From Chlamydiota bacterium (GTDB lineage: Bacteria; Chlamydiota; Chlamydiia; Chlamydiales; Waddliaceae), in the NCBI GenBank assembly GCA_011065005.1, contig JAAKFP010000058.1, positions 1-9,671 of the forward strand: a stretch of 9,671 bases of DNA. The letters are read 5' to 3'. The translations under genes were made by a program, and so were the position numbers. The first letter of the stretch is position 1; each line of letters starts with the position of its first letter. Below the pieces are notes generated by a model that ran no database searches, was not told the DNA's origin, and worked only from the letters and a program-made list of their open reading frames with translations. Positions 5,468 to 9,671 of this stretch are shown here, piece by piece.

Positions 5468-7966
5468 ATGACAAAAAAAGAATTCAACGAAACCTCCATT
5501 GAAATTGAGCTAGAAAACGCAATGCTAGACTCTTTAGATAACCCTCCAAAAGATCTAAAGAATAAACCTATCTTACCCTCAACACTAGAGATTTTCCCCC
5601 TTTTACGTAGGCCATTTTTCCCGGGGATGGCAGCACCTCTTATGATTGAACCCGGTCTCTACTACGAAGTATTAAAACGATTGGCTAAGACAGAGCATAA
5701 ATGTGTAGGCCTCCTGTTGGCGAAGAAGGAGGAAAGCAACATCTATAAGCTTAAGATTAATGATCTTCACAAAATAGGAGTTCTCGCCAAAATCTTACGC
5801 ATCATTCCCATGGAAAAAGGGGGTGCACAGGTCATCCTTAACATGGAAAAACGCATAAAGGTCAAAAAAGCAGGAAGATCTACAAAAAAACTTCAAGCGA
5901 CAGTCACCTACCACGATGACAAGCCTTCCCATTCTGAAAATCTAAAGGCGTATACGATCAGTATTATCTCTACCATCAAGGAACTGCTAAAGCTGAACCC
6001 CCTCTTTAAGGAAGAATTGCAGATCTTTTTAAGCCATTCCGATTTCACGGAACCAGGCAAGATCGCCGATTTCGCTGTGGCGCTGACAACAGCTACTCGC
6101 AAGGAATTACAAGATGTTCTGGAAACCTTCAATGTTGAGAAGCGAATTGAAAAAGCCTTGGTTCTTCTAAAAAAAGAGCTAGACCTCAGCAGATTACAAC
6201 AAAACATCAACCAAAAAATTGAAACTACCCTCTCAAAGGGACAAAAGGACTTTTTCCTGCGAGAGCAGCTAAAAACCATCAAAAAAGAACTCGGCATTGA
6301 GAAAGATGATAAATCGATCGACATCGAGAAGTTTGAAGCCCGACTCAAAGAGCGAAAAGTTCCCCCAGACGTCAGAACAGTCATCAGTGAAGAGATGGAA
6401 AAGCTAAACGCTCTGGAACCACTTTCCGCAGAATATTCCGTTGCTAGGGGCTATCTCGATTGGCTGACAATTGTACCGTGGGGGATGTATAGCGAAGAGT
6501 GCCACGACCTTGAACGTGCAGAGAAAGTATTGCAAGAAGACCATTACGGTCTTGAAGATATCAAACAGAGAATCCTCGAGTTTATCAGCGTCGGAAAACT
6601 TGCAGGTAGCGTTGGCGGTAGCATTATCTGTATCGTCGGCCCTCCAGGTGTCGGAAAAACAAGCGTCGGCAAAAGTATTGCCCGAGCTTTAAATCGCAAG
6701 TTCTACCGTTTTTCCGTTGGCGGCATCCGCGACGAAGCCGAAATCAAGGGACACCGACGTACCTACATCGGGGCGATGCCCGGCAAGATGATCCAAGCTC
6801 TGAAATACTGCAAAACGATGAATCCGGTCATCATGTTGGATGAGGTCGACAAAATTGGCAGCAGTTACCATGGCGACCCCGCATCTGCACTTCTAGAAGT
6901 TTTGGATCCAGAACAAAACCGTGAATTTTTAGATCACTACCTTGATGTGAGATGTGATCTTTCCGATATCCTGTTTATCGTCACCGCCAATGTCATGGAC
7001 ACCATTCCTGAACCTCTGAAGGATAGAATGGATATCATGCGTCTTTCAGGATATATCATGGAAGAGAAGGTAGAAATTGCTAAAAAATACCTCATCCCTC
7101 GCAACCGGAAACTCGTCGGATTAAAAGCTAAAGATGTCATTTTTACGAAAGATTGCCTGCGCACGATCATCAATGGATACGCAAGGGAAGCGGGAGTCCG
7201 AGGGCTTGAAAATCAAATCAAAAAGATCCTGCGTAAGCTTGCTCTCCAGATTGTTCGTGAACGTGCAGCTCTAGAAAAGAAGAAAAAGAGAAAAACTAAA
7301 AAGACAGAAGCTCCTGACCTTAAACACAAAATTACCCCTGACAACCTCGAAAAATATTTGGGTAAGCCTATCTTTACAAGTGATCGTTTCTATAAACAAA
7401 CACCTGTAGGCGTCTGTACAGGGCTTGCCTGGACAGCACTGGGCGGCGCAACGCTTTACATCGAAACGATAAAAGTCTCTGGAGAGAAAACAGCGATGAA
7501 ACTCACAGGCCAAGCGGGTCACGTGATGAAGGAGTCCTCAGAAATTGCTTGGAGCTATCTTCATAGTGCTATACACAAGTATGCTCCTGGTTTTACGTTC
7601 TTTGAAAAGTCGCAAGTGCATATGCATATTCCCGAAGGAGCTACCCCCAAAGATGGTCCTTCAGCAGGAATCACGATGGTTACCGCCATGCTTTCTCTTT
7701 TGACAGACACTGCCATCAACGAAGACCTAGGAATGACCGGAGAGTTGACACTTACAGGCAAAGTATTACCTATTGGTGGTGTAAAAGAAAAGCTTGTGGC
7801 TGCAAAACGCTCTGGATTGAAAGAACTCATTTTCCCTAAAGAAAATATCAGAGACTACGATCAATTACCTGATTACCTCAAAGAAGACCTCAAAATCCAT
7901 TTTGTTGATCACTATGATGAAGTTTTCGACATAGCTTTCCCCCATATGGTCAAAACAGTTGGCTAA
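5468..7966 (+). CDS. lon: ATP-dependent protease Lon
   Basis: Lon is a hexameric cytoplasmic AAA+ serine protease that unfolds and degrades damaged and regulatory proteins. This copy of 832 residues appears full length. The substrate-recognition N-domain spans about 40-245 and a helical region about 245-345, ending in the Lon-typical YLDWLTIVPWG. The AAA+ module has Walker A GPPGVGKT at 391-398, Walker B IMLDEVDK at 455-462, a sensor-1 Asn near 508, an arginine finger near Arg520 and sensor-2 Arg578 in AGVRGLE. The protease domain has PKDGPSAG with catalytic Ser732 and GGVKEK with catalytic Lys775; their 43-residue spacing equals that of E. coli Lon (Ser679/Lys722). An acidic N-terminal extension precedes the N-domain. 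A Lys-rich linker (about 603-613) joins the ATPase and protease domains. The start is supported by AGGGA. Remembered chlamydial Lon sequences are very similar throughout, which is the main taxonomic clue in the window. Confidence 0.99.
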   Translation: MTKKEFNETSIEIELENAMLDSLDNPPKDLKNKPILPSTLEIFPLLRRPFFPGMAAPLMIEPGLYYEVLKRLAKTEHKCVGLLLAKKEESNIYKLKINDLHKIGVLAKILRIIPMEKGGAQVILNMEKRIKVKKAGRSTKKLQATVTYHDDKPSHSENLKAYTISIISTIKELLKLNPLFKEELQIFLSHSDFTEPGKIADFAVALTTATRKELQDVLETFNVEKRIEKALVLLKKELDLSRLQQNINQKIETTLSKGQKDFFLREQLKTIKKELGIEKDDKSIDIEKFEARLKERKVPPDVRTVISEEMEKLNALEPLSAEYSVARGYLDWLTIVPWGMYSEECHDLERAEKVLQEDHYGLEDIKQRILEFISVGKLAGSVGGSIICIVGPPGVGKTSVGKSIARALNRKFYRFSVGGIRDEAEIKGHRRTYIGAMPGKMIQALKYCKTMNPVIMLDEVDKIGSSYHGDPASALLEVLDPEQNREFLDHYLDVRCDLSDILFIVTANVMDTIPEPLKDRMDIMRLSGYIMEEKVEIAKKYLIPRNRKLVGLKAKDVIFTKDCLRTIINGYAREAGVRGLENQIKKILRKLALQIVRERAALEKKKKRKTKKTEAPDLKHKITPDNLEKYLGKPIFTSDRFYKQTPVGVCTGLAWTALGGATLYIETIKVSGEKTAMKLTGQAGHVMKESSEIAWSYLHSAIHKYAPGFTFFEKSQVHMHIPEGATPKDGPSAGITMVTAMLSLLTDTAINEDLGMTGELTLTGKVLPIGGVKEKLVAAKRSGLKELIFPKENIRDYDQLPDYLKEDLKIHFVDHYDEVFDIAFPHMVKTVG

Positions 7967-7987
7967 GTGAACCAAATTCTTTATACT
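7959..7987 (+). promoter_or_regulatory. Candidate promoter for the nucleotidyltransferase-rhomboid pair
   Basis: TTGGCT at 7959-7964 (4 of 6), overlapping the lon stop codon, and TATACT at 7982-7987 (5 of 6) are 17 bases apart. Transcription would start near 7994, about 20 bases before the next ATG. If active, it would let the two downstream genes be expressed independently of lon. Read-through from lon is also possible because no terminator is seen. Confidence 0.4.
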
Positions 7988-8014
7988 TGAGATATTCCCT
8001 AACGAGGTTAAATC

Positions 8015-8521
8015 ATGCGTTCCTGGCCTGAAGAGCACCAAAAAAAAGTGATCAACCCTGTGGATCTTGAAAGCAAAATCGCTGAAATCCGAAAGAAGGG
8101 TCTCACTATCGCCACACTGAATGGATCCTTTGACCTTCTACATGCGGGTCATCTGACGACGATTTTTGAGGCATCGCAAGTCGCCGATGTGCTCATTGTC
8201 GCATTAAATTCCGATCAATCCATCAAACAATACAAAAATGCAGACCGCCCCATCATACCCCTAGAGTACCGATTACAGATGATGTCAGCCCTACAATTTG
8301 TCAACTATGTCACCTGGTTCGAGGAAATTAACCCCATAAACATCCTATCCATCATCAGACCCGACGTTCATGTTAACGGTTCAGAATACGGGAATAACTG
8401 TATAGAAGCAGAAACTGTCAAATCCAATGGCGGAAAAATCCATATCACTAAATTAGTCCCAGGGCTATCCACAACAGAAATTCTAAAAAAAATATCGGCA
8501 ACCCAAAAGGCGGCATCCTAA
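8015..8521 (+). CDS. rfaE2: RfaE2/HldE-type nucleotidyltransferase (putative heptose 1-phosphate adenylyltransferase)
   Basis: RfaE2 joins ATP and D-glycero-D-manno-heptose 1-phosphate to give ADP-heptose for lipopolysaccharide core or related glycans. This 168-residue protein has the family motifs in order: NGSFDLLHAGH at 36-46 with the nucleotidyltransferase HxGH (His43, His46), VALNSDQS at 62-69, RPIIPLEYR at 78-86, RPDVHVNGSEY at 115-125, and LSTTEILKKI at 151-160. The order and length fit a stand-alone RfaE2 domain without the fused RfaE1 sugar kinase. Two positions differ from the usual pattern: Ser38 replaces the common Cys of NGCFD, and Asn121 replaces the Lys of VKGGDY, so the substrate may differ. 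Other cytidylyltransferase-like enzymes (glycerol 3-phosphate or FMN type) are less likely from the C-terminal STTEI motif. GAGG at 8004-8007 supports the start. The stop overlaps the next start by one base. Confidence 0.85.
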   Translation: MRSWPEEHQKKVINPVDLESKIAEIRKKGLTIATLNGSFDLLHAGHLTTIFEASQVADVLIVALNSDQSIKQYKNADRPIIPLEYRLQMMSALQFVNYVTWFEEINPINILSIIRPDVHVNGSEYGNNCIEAETVKSNGGKIHITKLVPGLSTTEILKKISATQKAAS

Positions 8522-9671
8522 TGCGTCTTCTTCACACCTTCAAAAACGACCAAGATGCACGAACCTTTTCCTCATTCCTCACCCAGAATGAAATTGAAAA
8601 CCAATTAGACATCACCCCAAACACCGATTGGGGTAGCCCTGATTATGGGATCGTAACTTGTAAGATATGGATAATCGAGGAGGATGATACAGAGGCAGCA
8701 GAAAAATGGCTGGAACTCTTCTTACAAAACCCCTCAGACCCCATGTTTGTTCATCTGAAACCGACCGAACCCATGATATTTCAATCATTTCCTGGTGAGG
8801 ACGAACAAAAGCAACAAGAAATTAAACCCCGGCCCACACAAGCTCCACCACCACCTCCACAACAAAAGCCAAAGACCATGGGAATCATCACCTTATACCT
8901 TCTTCTCGGCTGCACAATCTTATACTTTATAACCGCCACAACCACTCGCTATCCAGAAACTATACCCCAAAATGTACCTCTTACGCCCCTCTACGCTTCT
9001 CCCTTTTCAAAAGCCATGTACTACGACTACCCTCACGCCTATGAAATCATCGACAAGATCATCAATGCCTACGGCGCTGATAGTCTGATAAATCTTTCTG
9101 ACCTTCCTCCTGAAGGGCGGTATCTCCTGCGGCAATACTCCACGACCCCCTTTTGGACAGGAATTTATAGGAAAGTGGTCGACCTTTTACATTCTGGAAC
9201 GCCGTTAAAGTTTGATGCGCCGATGTTTGAGAAAGTCCAGAAAGGAGAGCTTTGGAGGCTCTTTTCTCCATGTCTGTTGCACAATGACCTGTTCCACCTA
9301 TTTTTCAATATGATTTGGTTATTTGTTATGGGACAGCAGATTGAAAGGCGTATCGGCGCACTAAAATATCTCTTCTTTATAATTGCGACGGGTATTTTTT
9401 CTAACACAGCACAATATCTGATAAGTGGCGCCAGTTTCATCGGATTCTCGGGCGTTCTCTGTGCTATGATCGCCTTTGTTTGGTTTCGACAAAGAAAAGC
9501 TCCTTGGGAAGGGTATCAGCTCCTTCCTGCTACCATGACATTTGTCACAGTGTTTGTTCTGGCTATGGCGGGAATTCAGGTGGCCTCCTTCTTTCTAGAA
9601 ATCCTAGGACAAAGCTCCATTGCTCCGGCTATCGCCAATACTGCACACCTCTCTGGAGGCCTTGCCGGATA
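8521..9671 (+). CDS. GlpG-type rhomboid intramembrane serine protease (C-terminus beyond the window)
   Basis: Rhomboids cleave transmembrane substrates within the inner membrane using a Ser-His dyad. The frame is open for 383 codons to the window edge. Residues 1-80 resemble the GlpG cytoplasmic N-terminal domain, ending in an EKWLELFLQNPSDP-like helix. A Pro/Gln-rich linker with five prolines (109-113) follows, then a first membrane span at about 120-139. The core has GELWRLFSP with the loop-1 Trp245-Arg246, HNDLFHLFFN at 254-263 (the HxxxN of helix 2, His259 and Asn263), GFSG at 308-311 with catalytic Ser310, and HLSGGLAG at 376-383 with catalytic His376. All key residues are present, so it should be active. 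The segment between span 1 and helix 2 is about 110 residues, far longer than in E. coli GlpG. The start overlaps the upstream stop as TAATG, with AAAAGG 10 bases before it, which suggests translational coupling. Confidence 0.95.
   Translation, partial: MRLLHTFKNDQDARTFSSFLTQNEIENQLDITPNTDWGSPDYGIVTCKIWIIEEDDTEAAEKWLELFLQNPSDPMFVHLKPTEPMIFQSFPGEDEQKQQEIKPRPTQAPPPPPQQKPKTMGIITLYLLLGCTILYFITATTTRYPETIPQNVPLTPLYASPFSKAMYYDYPHAYEIIDKIINAYGADSLINLSDLPPEGRYLLRQYSTTPFWTGIYRKVVDLLHSGTPLKFDAPMFEKVQKGELWRLFSPCLLHNDLFHLFFNMIWLFVMGQQIERRIGALKYLFFIIATGIFSNTAQYLISGASFIGFSGVLCAMIAFVWFRQRKAPWEGYQLLPATMTFVTVFVLAMAGIQVASFFLEILGQSSIAPAIANTAHLSGGLAG

Noticed and set aside
5908..6384. 158-codon minus-strand frame inside lon
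   Set aside because: It is entirely antisense to the conserved Lon N-domain and helical region; the Ser-rich and Phe-rich translation is the mirror of Lys/Glu codons.
8800..8880. Possible fusion junction between a separate small protein and the rhomboid
   Set aside because: The N-terminal 80 residues look like the normal GlpG cytoplasmic domain, and the Pro/Gln-rich stretch is a typical linker; the frame is continuous.

Overview
The window most likely comes from a member of the Chlamydiae, probably an environmental (amoeba-associated) lineage rather than Chlamydia itself. The main evidence is the Lon protease. Long stretches read very close to chlamydial Lon as I remember it, for example the N-terminal RRPFFPGMAAPLMIEP, the LKLNPLFKEELQIFL run, and the end of the protease domain. 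Two large proteins of no recognisable family on the left, and a GlpG-type rhomboid protease on the right, fit the larger genomes of environmental chlamydiae. This placement is inference; no database search was possible.

Layout. From 1 to 2990 on the minus strand there is one uninterrupted reading frame of 996 codons that runs off the left edge. It encodes a protein with one N-terminal hydrophobic segment, a charged disordered linker and a long, probably helical body of unknown function. A 342-bp AT-rich divergent intergenic region (2991-3332) carries a good extended -10 promoter for the minus-strand gene, a perfect 15-bp palindrome just downstream of it, a -35/-10 pair for the plus-strand gene, and a short match to the end of an IS903-type (IS5 family) insertion sequence. 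From 3333 to 5288 on the plus strand lies a 651-residue soluble protein that I also do not recognise.

The right half is a plus-strand group. It holds lon (5468-7966), a stand-alone RfaE2/HldE-type nucleotidyltransferase (8015-8521), and the first 383 codons of a rhomboid serine protease (8521 to the right edge). The last two overlap by one base (TAATG) and are probably translationally coupled. Each of lon and the nucleotidyltransferase has a plausible housekeeping promoter of its own, so they need not be strictly one transcript.

How the genes may work together. Lon is cytoplasmic ATP-dependent protein quality control. The rhomboid cleaves or surveys membrane proteins in the inner membrane. 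The nucleotidyltransferase belongs to the family that makes ADP-activated heptose for lipopolysaccharide. A common envelope or stress-related role is possible, but the sequence shows only adjacency. No RNA genes, CRISPR arrays, complete mobile elements or phage genes were seen. I did not find a convincing new multi-gene system; the most novel content is the pair of large divergent proteins of unknown function.
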